From positions 1,984,001 through 2,048,000 of the forward strand of contig NBBA01000004.1 in the NCBI GenBank assembly GCA_002794785.1: a stretch of 64,000 nucleotides of DNA, written 5' to 3'. A program made the translations under genes and the position numbers. This document shows, in pieces, positions 32,720-43,286 of the stretch (positions within the stretch are counted from its first letter, which is position 1; each line of letters begins with the position of its first letter). This stretch comes from Coniferiporia sulphurascens. Its lineage: Eukaryota; Basidiomycota; Agaricomycetes; Hymenochaetales; Hymenochaetaceae. A model generated the notes under the pieces. It was given only the letters and a program-made list of their open reading frames with translations, was not told the origin of the DNA and did not search any database.

Positions 32720-33319
32720 ATTCCTCTTAGGTCTATTTATAAACTCGTATGGACTCGGAGACTTGTCATCGTCAATTTCCAACACAAGCTTCTCGCTTCT
32801 GTATCCTTCTGGCACGACTTTCATAAAGTTGTTGACATGAAATTTTCGGCAGTCCTGACTCCGAAGTCCGCTCACAAGGCCTGCATTCTTGGGGCTGAAA
32901 CGCCGCTTGCAGTACGCCGGGCTTGTGGCACCGCGATGAGTCCTGAGCTGATGCCCTCTTGCTTCGATTCTAACTCATCAGCCCCTGTGTACTGGAATCA
33001 AAAAAACCACAATACAGTACTCGGCATATCAAGATGTATGACAGCGGCGTCTTATTTCTCGGACTTCAGTGACCGTTTGTTGGTACTAGTAGCAATATAC
33101 ACACTCTTATTGGATACGGTTACAATCTTGCCGCATACATCCTCGCTAAAATGGTCAAAAATACGTCGAAAGGTACGTCCCCGTCGGCACCCCTTCCCAA
33201 CAGGCGCTACGCATAGAAATAGGTGCGGGTCGACTGCCGAAATCATGCAATCACTAATAGGGAATCATCGTCAAATGAATACCCATGCGTCTTATACTGC
33301 TGGTTGTAATCCGGCTCAC

Positions 33320-33475
33320 CTAGTCGCAGCCGCAACCAGGAGGAAACCCACTGATAGTGGTTGCGGTGGTAGTGGTAATAGGAACAGGGGGTGGACAAGG
33401 TGGGCATTCGAACGGCTTGCTGGCCACAAGACCGGCCAAAGCAACGAGCAGCAGAGTTGAGTAGATAGTCTTCAT
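33320..33475 (-). CDS. Small secreted Cys protein delta (51 aa)
   Basis: Intronless. MKTIYSTLLLVALAGLVAS signal peptide, then ECPPCPPP, a Thr-rich stretch (PITTTTATTISG) and C-terminal CGCD. The ECPPC and CxC ends are those of beta, so delta is probably a distant relative, outside the repeated segment. TATA box about 45 bases upstream. The stop TAG is followed at once by a splice donor-like GTGAGC. Function unknown. Confidence 0.75.
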   Translation of the reverse strand: MKTIYSTLLLVALAGLVASKPFECPPCPPPVPITTTTATTISGFPPGCGCD

Positions 33476-33518
33476 GGTTTCGTGAGCTCCTTCTATCGAT
33501 TCAGTCCGCTTAACCGTA

Positions 33519-33526
33519 CTTATATA
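33519..33526 (-). promoter_or_regulatory. TATA box of delta
   Basis: TATATAAG on the minus strand, 44 bases before the ATG, which leaves only a very short leader if transcription starts about 30 bases further on. Confidence 0.55.
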
Positions 33527-35065
33527 TGCAGAAGTATATTATATGATCGAGGTCGGTGGCGGAGTCTGGTGCGAACTCTTTAACAGGCCGGAATATGCAT
33601 CTCCTGCCCTCTGGCCCAAGCTCTCCGTAACGTATGTTTCCTAACGGCCCTAAAGCACTGACGGAAGCGCAAAAGTATCCGGGCGCCATTAAGTCGCGGC
33701 CGATGCCGAATTTCAGTCTTGATGCGTGCATTTACAGTATGACTAAGAGCGGCATTTCTAAAAGACCGCGCAAACGTGAACACCAAAAATCAAGAAATGT
33801 TGACAAAATCTAATTGGGTTCAGCTGTCGTCCATAACTTTCAATACACGGCCTTCGTCGCAGTTAGACTTCCGGCGTCTCCTGATGTGCGGATGTTGGCA
33901 AACCTTACACAAAGGAATTTCCTCTCGGGCTTTGATAACCGCTGTGCTCGCTGTAAGTTGTCAATCTAGCAGTGGTAAGGCCGGATGGAGCAATCAGAAG
34001 AGGGGACACGGGAGGCATACCGGATAATGCGTACAGTCGTCGTCGAGGCAGATAAAGAAGTAATAAAAACAAAACAAAAAGCAGAAAAAACACTCGCAAG
34101 CTTCGTGCCGACAACCGGATGTTTCGTGTACGAGATCGGATGATGCTTTGCTTTAAGGGCGCAGATGTGACACATCATCTTACAAATTATCAAGGAACGC
34201 GGAGCAATGTAGATGTGTGGGGAGAAGTGGATAATTTGAGGTGGACTCGTTAATTTGGCGGACTGTTGACTCCGGATACAACTGCTCAGGTACTCGCAAG
34301 AAAATTTTATCGGAAATTCACCTCCAACCTTTCCAATAACTCCGGGGAGGTCGGTGCGATATTTTTATATCGTGCGACGTGAACGAAGTTATACTTTTGG
34401 AAAGGACGGCGTCATCCCGGCTCGCATCAAGACGCCGAAACATTGTAATTGATTCGGCAAGACCATGTACGGCAAGAAGGGATTTAATGGAATCGGTGTC
34501 AGTGTAAGCAGTGTTGATCGTTTCGCTCGTGTCGGATACCTAGAAAATGCATGGGGCCTGCCGTGTGAGTCAAAAAAAACTCCACAGCGTGTATGTCGGC
34601 TCGCAAACGGCATGAAAACTGTGTTGAAAACCGATCCCGCCCTTAAGTCGATTTGTTTGTACCTGAAATGCGCCCAAACAGCCTTTACTCGCCTCGACCA
34701 CGAGGTAAACCGAAATGGAAGGCAAAACGTAGGGTAATTAGAACGAATGTGTCGTCTTGACTGGGCGCACCTCTTGACAGTTGCCATGAATGCCCTACCC
34801 GGTAAGGCGTGAGAGTAAAAGACGGCGCTCACTTCACCCCTAGAAAACTGGACGCGTCGGCTCTTACGCCTTGCAGAACGGATGTTGAAAAGTCCGACAA
34901 CAGACTGTAGAATACCGTAAACTTACGGGATTTTGTGCCTGATGCAGGCGTACCTTGTGAAGTACGCGGGTATACAAATTCCGACAGAGCCATCACGAAT
35001 AAGCACTCTCGGCGAACGTTTGAGGTAGGAGCAGGACGCCGAAAGTTGTGAAGCACCAGCTGAAT
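33527..35065. other. Intergenic region within the accessory island
   Basis: 1.5 kb. Frames of 90-147 codons occur on both strands at 34389-34832 but show no start context, signal or family. I see nothing I can support. Confidence 0.5.
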
Positions 35066-35074
35066 TATATAAAT
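35066..35074 (+). promoter_or_regulatory. TATA box of epsilon
   Basis: TATATAAAT about 95 bases before the ATG of the small secreted protein gene at 35167. Confidence 0.55.
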
Positions 35075-35166
35075 TAGAGCGACACAACTTAGAAGTGAGC
35101 GTCAAGTACCCACCTCAGAAAACCCGCAAACCATCCACAGGTCTCACATCTCCGTCATCATCAACA

Positions 35167-35358
35167 ATGCGCACCGCTACTCTCGCATTTATCTTCTCCA
35201 TCCTCGCCTCAAGCCTAGTATCAGCGAGCACGACCTCCGCGCCATCGACAACTACCATTTCAACAGCTTCTCCCAGCCCTTCATTGATTTTCAAGTGTTT
35301 GTTCGTCTGCCCACCTGGGGTACACATTGGCGATGAAGGGAGCATCTGCCACTGCTAA
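35167..35358 (+). CDS. Small secreted Ser/Thr-rich Cys protein epsilon (63 aa)
   Basis: Plus strand, intronless. A signal peptide of about 20 residues (MRTATLAFIFSILASS...) is followed by a Ser/Thr/Pro stretch (TTSAPSTTTISTASPSPS), then CLFVCPPG and, at the very end, CHC. The CPP and terminal CxC recall beta and delta, suggesting one broad family. The Ser/Thr stretch is a likely O-glycosylation site. A splice donor (GTATGC) follows the stop within 2 bases, with a plausible CAG acceptor near 35413, so the 3' UTR is probably spliced. Function unknown. Confidence 0.75.
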   Translation: MRTATLAFIFSILASSLVSASTTSAPSTTTISTASPSPSLIFKCLFVCPPGVHIGDEGSICHC

Positions 35359-36492
35359 GGTATGCGACGACTCTAATTGATTTCTTGTGGGGCTAATCGA
35401 CCAAATCCCGTCAGGGTTTCCGTGCCGCAGTCGGAAGTTTTCATTACGATACACCTATTCTTTCAACAATCCAATGTATGTCGTCCCTGCGGTTCGGGGT
35501 GTTGAGTGTAACTCATGTTAGTGAACCCAGTGTGACGGGCTCCAAGTTCTTGCAGTAATATTGTATAGATCGTTCTTTTTTTGTAAGCGGGGAAAATAGC
35601 AACTTTTGTTTCATGAAGGTCCGCCAAATTGCTTCTGAATTTGTGAGAGCTCAAAGTATCCCTTCGCATTATTCTCCCGGCTGCGCGGGGCAAAATGACT
35701 ATGGACGGGGAATAGTCTTAAGGATTACGTGGGATGGCAGGGCAACTTGAACGTGCTCTTGCATTTCCGCGTCGGTCGTGTGAAACCCCACTAAGCTAAG
35801 TATCGGCCAGACTCAACAAAGACATCATCGTATGTGTTGCAAGGCACGCATGATGCATCTGGGCATTTCGCATGTTGAATTGCCGAAAATTCCCGCTTAA
35901 GCGAGTAGAGTCGCGCGGAAACTGACATGAGCTGATGCACACAGCACGCAACAAAGTTAAGGCACCCATCGGGCTTTACTGTTCACTCAGCGAAGCCTTT
36001 GAGGGTCAATAGCATCCAGGTCTGCATGAGCAATCCCCCTAATCCTGTGACAGGTACAAATAAGCAATTGATGCAATCGGATGGGCAGGTGGAACGTCAT
36101 TACATTGCTGCATTGTATTGTTTGGGCAGAAGAAAGTGTATTATGAAGGACGCGTGGAATAGCGCAGGTTCATTCAAAATGAATGCTCAGCGTTTGATCC
36201 ATGACGACACTGTGTCGTGTCGAATCAATCGACGCCGACGAGTAATCGAGCTCCGTAGCTGTGGCTCATGTGGGATTTGTACAATGTCGGCGTGGTCAGA
36301 AGTTGACCTCGAATAGTAGAGGGTACGACTGCAGACGGGTCGCTCTTGTGTGTCGTCCGGAAAGATATGGCTTTCGTAGTTTCCAGCAATAGTGAGCGTG
36401 AGCACCAAGGTCGACTCCAACCTGTTGGCTGGGCTAACGCAGGTGGAGGGAGGGGTTAATGAATGCGGGGCCGGGCGTGCAGAAAATGTCGT
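35359..36492. other. Intergenic region
   Basis: 1.1 kb between epsilon and the LYR-motif gene, with probable 3' UTR sequences of both. No coding evidence found. Confidence 0.5.
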
Positions 36493-36969
36493 TCAGGTGG
36501 GGGATGTCTTATCTGAGAGGTCATCCACTGGCAAAGGCGGGTACATTCTCTTCAAGTGCCGGTATTTTCTTAGTTTAATAAGTGCAAGAGTTTCTATGCC
36601 ATTCATCTTATACGTTTAACGTTCATGAGGAGCCGGACAGACTCACCATTTCTGATGAACTCCCCAAGTTGCAACGCCTTCTCGATGTCCGCCGGGTCGG
36701 TCAGGTCCTTGTTCTCTTCAGTAGCAAACGCAGTCGCCGGCAGTCAGCCAAATGTATCTGTACCATTAATACCCCACTGACTTTCATACACCTTCCGCAG
36801 TCTACCATGGAAGTCGTACCTACAAAAGTGGGCATCAACTGTCAGAATGACAAGGGCTGGAGAATCTGTGCAACCAGGCTACTCACGTAGGATCTGGGTA
36901 GTCACGTCCCAGCCTGTGAAGCTCTTTGTATAGCCCGATGGCCCGTAGTCGAGTTGGGTTGAGAGGCAT
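36493..36969 (-). CDS. LYR-motif mitochondrial protein (ETFRF1/LYRM5 type)
   Basis: Small helical LYR protein, 92 residues from four exons (36969-36887, 36819-36792, 36713-36647, 36593-36493). The LYR-like motif is IGLYKELHRLGRDYPDP at about 11-27, followed by KNKDLTDPADIEKALQLGEF and IKLRKYRHLKRMYP. GRDYP and the DP-x-I-x-x-x-x-x-x-GEF spacing match human ETFRF1 (LYRM5), which removes FAD from the electron-transfer flavoprotein in the mitochondrial matrix. Other LYR adaptors are less similar. The acceptor of exon 3 (CTGAAGAG) is less certain than the rest. Divergent from the DUF1295 gene. Confidence 0.8.
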
Positions 36970-37227
36970 GGTGGTCGTGGCTGACGAAGAAAGCGTCGTG
37001 CACAAGCAGCGCAAGACTCAAGTGCGTTGTGTAGTATCGTTTGGTCCCGATTAGTGACGCAGTGACGTCGATCTTCCGAGTCGCCACCTCTGGCAAGTTG
37101 CAACGGCTTGCTTCTGCCTCCCATCACACAAAACTTTCTGTGAATATCCTCGAGGCAAAGGCCAACCTCCTGTATAATTCGGCTTATTATTTCTTTACAC
37201 TTCGTCATCATACCAAACCCGATAAAA
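36970..37227. promoter_or_regulatory. Short divergent promoter (LYR gene / DUF1295 gene)
   Basis: Only 258 bases separate the two start codons, so both promoters must share this stretch. No clear TATA box on either strand apart from GATAAAA right before the plus-strand ATG. Confidence 0.45.
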
Positions 37228-38543
37228 ATGGGCGTCTTTTCTCGACTCCTGCCACCGCTCGCGAGTGCATACGGTCTACAAACACGTCGGTATCTCCAAT
37301 CGTCAAGCTCAAGTGTGCCGATAAGCTAACAGATAGAGCCAAAAGTTCTTGCCCTTGTATTCGTTCCTCAGGCCAACGAAATGTACTATGACCTCGGCGG
37401 TGCTCTCGGCTTCCTCTCGACAACAGTGATCTCTTTATACTATCCTGCGCTGAAGGACAAATATATTCTCAGAAAGCCAATCCAACTTCCAGGTCTGTCA
37501 GCGTTCTCCTCGAGACAGCTCCTACTCAGCGGCTGCCTGGTTCTCTGGAGCTCGAGGTTGGGGACTTTCCTGCTTAGTGTAAGTGCGGAAAACCTTTATG
37601 CTAGTTCTCGCGTTATAATGTCGACTGGCAATAGCGTGCCTTAAAGGCCGGAGGAGATTCCAGGTTTGACGAAATCAAGCATCAGCCTGCTAAATTCACA
37701 GCATTCTGGATGGCGCAAGGTCTGCTATCTCTTCAAGTTGTCGAATCTATTATTCTTACTTTTACTCAAAGCAACCTGGATCTTCCTCGTCGGACTTCCT
37801 GTTTACATGGTACCTTCTTCTATACTAAGCCCAAGCCCAAGCCCAAAAGCCTAAATACCTGCTCCTATTTACAAGGTCAACACGCTCCCTTCTCACCTTC
37901 ACTCTGCTCTCGGCGTTCGGGACTATCTCTCTCTCGGTTTCTTCCTCTCCTCATTCCTTCTGGAAGTGGTGGCGGATCACCAAAAGACCGTATGGAGGAA
38001 AGAAAAGGCCGAAAAGAAACATGATGAGCAGTTTATATCACGAGGTCTCTGGAGCATTTCTAGGCACCCAAAGTATGTCCATTGCACGGTTCCTTCCCCG
38101 ATGGCAGACTAGAATTGTGCCTTTCATAGCTACGTGGGCGAGGTCGGACTGTGGACAGGAATCTGGGCTCTGTCAACCGCATCGCTGCAAACGCCCTACT
38201 TCCCCATGGTAACCCCAATCGTCGCAGCGGCGAGCCCCCTTTTCACATATTTCTTGCTACGACGCGTAAGTCTGAGCTCCTGTTAGTTATTTCAGAAGAA
38301 TCTAAAAACAACGATCAGGTCTCCGGTGTTCCCCCTCTTGAGGTAATATTAAGCTTTCTTTTCCTTGTCGTTTATATATATATATTTCCATCTGCAGAGA
38401 GCCGCAAACAGGAAATTCGGAAAAGATCCAAAGTGGCTGAAGTATAAAAGGTTCGTAAGATTGTCACGGTCACTACTGGACGGGAATCTTATTTGGCTTC
38501 TAGTACTGTACCTGAGTTCTGGCCGTGGGGTTCTCAGCGCTAG
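37228..38543 (+). CDS. DUF1295 / steroid 5-alpha-reductase-like membrane protein
   Basis: Multi-pass membrane protein of the DUF1295 group, related to the C-terminal domain of steroid 5-alpha reductases and isoprenylcysteine methyltransferases; the substrate is unknown. Nine exons (37228-37285, 37337-37578, 37635-37719, 37772-37809, 37876-38072, 38130-38265, 38319-38342, 38398-38450, 38504-38543) give 290 residues. Signature pieces: WSSRLGTFLLSRAL, DSRFDEIKHQPAKF, FWMAQATWIFLVGLPVYM, LEVVADHQK, SRGLWSISRHPNYVGEVGLW and KFGKDPKWLKYKR. The RHPNY-E motif is the conserved cofactor-side signature. The first donor (CAAACAC/GTCGGT) is weak; the rest is clear. Confidence 0.85.
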
Positions 38544-39282
38544 CTTGGGCTGCGCCCGTACTGCAATGATCAGCGCTCCAATACCATTAGCCCCTGTAAC
38601 CTACAAACTCAACCTACCCTATTAGCGCCTTTCGGTCTTGATGGCCCAGATGTCAGCTAGAAACAAAGATAAATCACGCACCATGACCTTCGACTAAGAG
38701 ACTAAATTAAGCCTCCTATCGCGTGAGTAACCCGGTCCGTTAAACCCGCGAAGCACACGTGCCTCACAACAATTAAAACTGCGGGAGAATCTTGAGCAAA
38801 CGGGGTCAGATAAGTACACGCCATGCTCGGACGCGCTGGCAGGGGTTGAGCATCCATGGCATGATCTCATGAGGTATGACCGTTCGTGAAGGATAGGGTT
38901 CGGAACGCTGAGGAGGCGATTCTACCCGCAGTAGTGGTCCCATTTGCGCTCCCAGATTTTCCAATATTTAAATTCACGTCCCAGTCTGGCATGACTTCTA
39001 CAGTGGTAATTGAATTGCGCGGAAGGGCGGACTCGGAGCCTGGAGAAACTTAAGCTTAGGCCGAAGACGATCTTATATCTAATCAGATCACTCCGATTAC
39101 ATAATAAATCACGGACCCGACAGAATTTCGGTGCCAAGTGTGGTACGACCTGAACTCGTTTTTATACCCCGCGTCGACGCGGATTCGGCTCATCGCCCCC
39201 TTGGCTTCCCCCCTCTCGTCCTCCGTCCCCGGGCGCTCCTCTTCGCCACTCTTGCTACCGTCGCGGACGTGCTTTCACTGCC
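38544..39282. other. Intergenic region upstream of ERG3
   Basis: 740 bases, likely ERG3 promoter, ending in a CT-rich leader (39180-39270). No coding evidence. Confidence 0.5.
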
Positions 39283-40411
39283 ATGGACATTGTTCTCGGA
39301 ATTTGTGACGATCTTTTCTTGGACAGAGTTTGGTCGGCTCTCGTCCCGCTATCCGCGTTCTCATCCTCATCCTTCTATTCCCTCAACAACACCGCACCGC
39401 TCAAAGTCTCTCTGGGCTCGTCATTGAGATCATCCTGGTCTCATCTGGTTTCACTATCACAACTCCCCCATCCTCAGTTACCCTCTGCAAATCTCACCCA
39501 GTCATACGCTGACACCTCCCTACTTTCCGCGTGGCCACGTGACTATGTACCCCGACAGGTTCTTTCGCTGACCGCGATCACGCTTGTTGGAATCCACGTC
39601 CTTTACTTCCTTTTCGCTGGCTTGTCGTACAAATATATTTTCAACCATGACATGATGCGGCATCCGCGATTTCTCAAGAATCAGGTCTGGCTTGAAATCG
39701 AGTGCAGCGTGCGTGCCTTTCCTGGCATGATGCTCTTGACATTGCCTGTATTCCAAGCGGAGGTTATGGGCTATTCGAAACTCTATACTGATGTCGGTGA
39801 ATACGGCTGGGCATATCTCATTTTTTCGGTGTTTTGGTACGTGATATTTGAGAAAATATGTTGCTTTGCCCGAGACTTAAAGAAATGCTAGGTTTCTTTT
39901 ATTCACGGACTTCTGCATCTATTGGATTCACCGTTGGCTCCACATCCCCTTGCTATACAAACACTTGCACAAACCGCACCACAAATGGATAGGTCTGAAT
40001 TACTCGTCTCTCCTTATATGAAATCGCGCTCACGCACCGTTAGTGCCGACGCCGTTTGCCTCTCACGCGTTCCATCCCATTGATGGTTTCGCTCAGTCAG
40101 TGCCGTATCATCTTTTTATCTTCCTCTTTCCGTTGCAACGGCATCTCTACCTTGTGCTTTTTGTCTTGGTCAACTTTTGGACTATCTTTATCCATGATTC
40201 CGACATGATTACGGGTCACCCACTCGAAAAAATCATCAACGGTCCTGCACATCACACGTTACACCATATTTACTTCACCGTAAATTATGGACAGTATTTC
40301 ACGTGGGCGGATCGCGCAGGCAATTCGTATCGCCACCCTGCGAGTGATCTTGACCCATTGCTCGAGGTCAAGATGAGCGAGTCGAAAGCGAGCGAAAAGA
40401 AGAACGAGTAG
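39283..40411 (+). CDS. ERG3: C-5 sterol desaturase (Erg3)
   Basis: ER membrane enzyme that introduces the C5-C6 double bond of ergosterol using cytochrome b5 electrons. Three exons (39283-39836, 39892-39992, 40044-40411) give 340 residues. The di-iron histidine boxes are HRWLH (after FTDFCIYWI), HKPHH and, in the last exon, HHTLHH. Flanking landmarks are [32 protein letters not shown] and WTIFIHDSD. Several hydrophobic segments fit the fatty acid hydroxylase fold. The N-terminal 100 residues are Ser/Leu rich and variable, as in relatives. The donor GTACGT at 39837 restores TGG and the frame. Confidence 0.93.
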
Positions 40412-40854
40412 ATGCATTTCAAACTATTTAGACGAGGGGAGGGTTTTGGTTTTTATGCGTGTCCCTTTCCTCATCACTTCGTTTATTTTATCGAGCTTAG
40501 TTGAGGAAGGATTAATTATTCGGCTTCATCGTAGCAGTTGTAATACCCATTTTCTAATGTTGCTGTCATGTAACAGACTCAGTCAAAATGATGATGCACT
40601 CACCTCCCATCCTGAATTTGCGTCACTTTAATCCAATTCTTTTGTGATCAATGATTTTTAAGTTCACTTCAGCTGAAGGTTCAGTTTACTTACGTTGGAG
40701 GCTTCAGGTCAAAAAGTGGTAGTGGATTATGTAATTGTCTGGGAATGTGCCGCGGACAAGCACTGTCAGTCCAGATACGAGACGAATACCTCTATCCTTT
40801 GGTGCACCATTGACGGGGTCTTGTTGAGGCATCGAGTGATTTCAACCCACAACG
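40412..40854. promoter_or_regulatory. Tandem intergenic region ERG3/RAE1
   Basis: 440 bases with the ERG3 3' end and the RAE1 promoter. No distinct element identified. Confidence 0.4.
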
Positions 40855-42359
40855 ATGGCCTTCTTCGGTAACACAGCAGGTTCCACATCTAGCACTCTGA
40901 ACTCAGCGACTACGGCGAATGACCCGAAGGACATTGAGGTATCAGACCCGCCGAGTGACTCTATCAGCTCGCTGGCATTCTCCAGTGCAGGCGAGTATCT
41001 TGCAGTAGGGAGCTGGAATAATGAGGTTCACATTCATTCGCTCACTTGAGACTTCCCGTTGCTGACGGCTTTGCTTGGACTAGGTGCGCATCTACGAGGT
41101 GAACCCTCAAGGTGGGCAGACGCAAGGGAAGGCGATGTACCAACACCAGGGTCCTGTGCTCGGTGTCTGCTGGAACAAGGTGGTTTTACCTTTCACATTT
41201 TATGGCTCTGTTTCTTGCTCAAAAATTAATTCGCTGTCTTACAGGAAGGGAACAAAGTGCTTTCCGGCGGCGCAGACAACGCCGCACGGATGTACGACCT
41301 CGCGACAGGACAAAGTTCTCAGGTTGCGCAGCATGATGGACCGGTCAAATGTGTACGTTGGATTGAGTCGCCGCAGGGTGGAATTCTTGTCACAGGTAGT
41401 TGGGACAAAACGGTCAAGGTGCTTTCTCTGTTCACACTTTCTTCTTGAGCTTCGACTGAGGAACGGTTGTGTGTGTAATAGTATTGGGATCTCCGCACGC
41501 CGAACCCTATTTCGACTGTGCAGCTCCCCGAGCGCTGCTATTCCATGGATGTCGTGTATCCGCTCATGGTTGTTGGCACGGCTGAGCGACACGTTCAAAT
41601 ATACAACCTCACGAACCCGACAACACCCTATCGGGTACGTGAGAGCGACCTACTTGCCCTCACCGCGCACTGAACATGACGCACACGACAGACACAAATA
41701 TCACCACTGAAATGGCAAACCCGTGTCGTTACTTGCTTCCCTTCTGCGGACGGCTATGCCGTTGGCAGTATAGAAGGCCGTGTAGCTATCCAGTGAGCGC
41801 TCCCCTTGTCTTTCATTCACATAGGTCCCTAACCAGCTAATTTAAGATATGTAGAAGAACAGCAGGCTAGGTGAGTCATGTATTCTTCTACCTTTACTTT
41901 AGCTTTAATGCCTTCACAGTCAAAACTTCTCATTCAAATGCCATCGCAAGGACCAAGCACCGAACGTGAAGGATCAAACACTGGTTTACTCTGTGAACGA
42001 CATTAACTTTCACCCGGTCCATGGCACATTCTCATCGGCCGGTTCGGACGGAATAATTAACTTTTGGGACGGAGGTGCTCGCACACGGTTGAAGAGTACG
42101 TGCGACGCTTTCTCTTCAGCTAATTTTCTGCTAACGAATTTCATCACACCTCCCTGCGTCAATCCCATCTGCAGCCTTCGAACCGGCCCCTGGTCCCATC
42201 ACGTCAACTGCTTTCAACCGGACGGGAAACATCTTCGCATATGCAGTGTCATACGACTGGTCGAAGGGTTACTCTGGCATGACGCCAAATCACCCGAATA
42301 AAATCATGCTGCATGCATGCAAGGAGGATGAGGTGAAAAAGCGTGGAGCCAGAAAATAA
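40855..42359 (+). CDS. RAE1: mRNA export factor Rae1 (WD40)
   Basis: Seven-bladed beta-propeller at the nuclear pore that works with Nup98-type nucleoporins in mRNA export and mitosis. Eight exons (40855-41025, 41084-41179, 41245-41418, 41482-41634, 41692-41792, 41847-41870, 41920-42095, 42175-42359) give 359 residues, the family length. WD-type strands visible: [68 protein letters not shown] and [19 protein letters not shown]. Then come [19 protein letters not shown] and [20 protein letters not shown], and the C-terminal [16 protein letters not shown], a Rae1 signature. Exon 6 is only 24 nt. Confidence 0.94.
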
Positions 42360-43286
42360 GAGCATCCATTCGGTGGTGTCGGCTCTTTCCTTACTTACGA
42401 AGTTCCTACGTATTCTCATCGCTTGTTCGCATCTACGTGTATAATTTTTCCCCCTCGACTCCATCCAACTCGTACTTATATTCTAGATCATGAGCCGTTA
42501 GACGAGAGACATCTGCTCGTTGCTCCCAATACTGTCGTCCACGGATGCTTGAAGAAGTCGTTTCCTATGGCGCTAGGCGATCACCCAAAGAGACATAGCC
42601 CTTGCAACCTAAGCGTACCACTTGCTGAAAACGATTTGGTAGTGCGGAAAGGCAGGAACGTCGGCGGTAGGAGTAATAAACGGGGGACCGTTCTATCTAG
42701 AATGATGAAAAGACACATGACCCATCTGAAGCAAAGGATCGGCCGCATTTGTTGGCGAAGCCGCTCAAACCATCAACTCTTGAGATGATTTGTATACAAT
42801 CGCTTTGCCGAAGGCTTATAATACGCCCATTTTTGTGTCGTCTCATTGGACTTGTTCGTCTGCCGAGGCTTCGCAAGGGGCTGCGTTATAGCCGCCGCGT
42901 ACCAGAAACTGTTATGGTTGCATCGAGGATTAAGACTTCCCGTAGTTAACGAGGATTGTCATGGGTAATAGTCGCCTTCAGGCGATTCTAACCACGGGTA
43001 ATTACTGGACTTTTACCAAACCCAAGGGGAACTCGCAGTCTCAATGGTGAACTTCGGTCATGCAGTGGGTGGTTTGATTAACCAATGTTGTACATTGTCC
43101 TTATCAGATAAGATATTTTAATTACATAAGTAACAGATGCGCCGATTCCGAGAGAGGCGTCATGTTTCGCCATGAGTGCGTGAGCGACTTTAGCGGTTTG
43201 ACCAGACCAGCCAACTGACAATTTCACTCAACTTCCACTGGCTTATCAAGCTCAAAGCTGACGCTCAGCACTTTGAGGCGTTGAGA
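42360..43286. other. Intergenic region upstream of ATM1
   Basis: 930 bases. Open frames at 42423-42788 show no family resemblance. Presumably the RAE1 3' UTR and the ATM1 promoter. Confidence 0.5.

Noticed and set aside
34389..34832. 147-codon minus frame and 90-codon plus frame overlapping each other
   Set aside because: No recognisable motif on either strand, and each is the shadow of the other.
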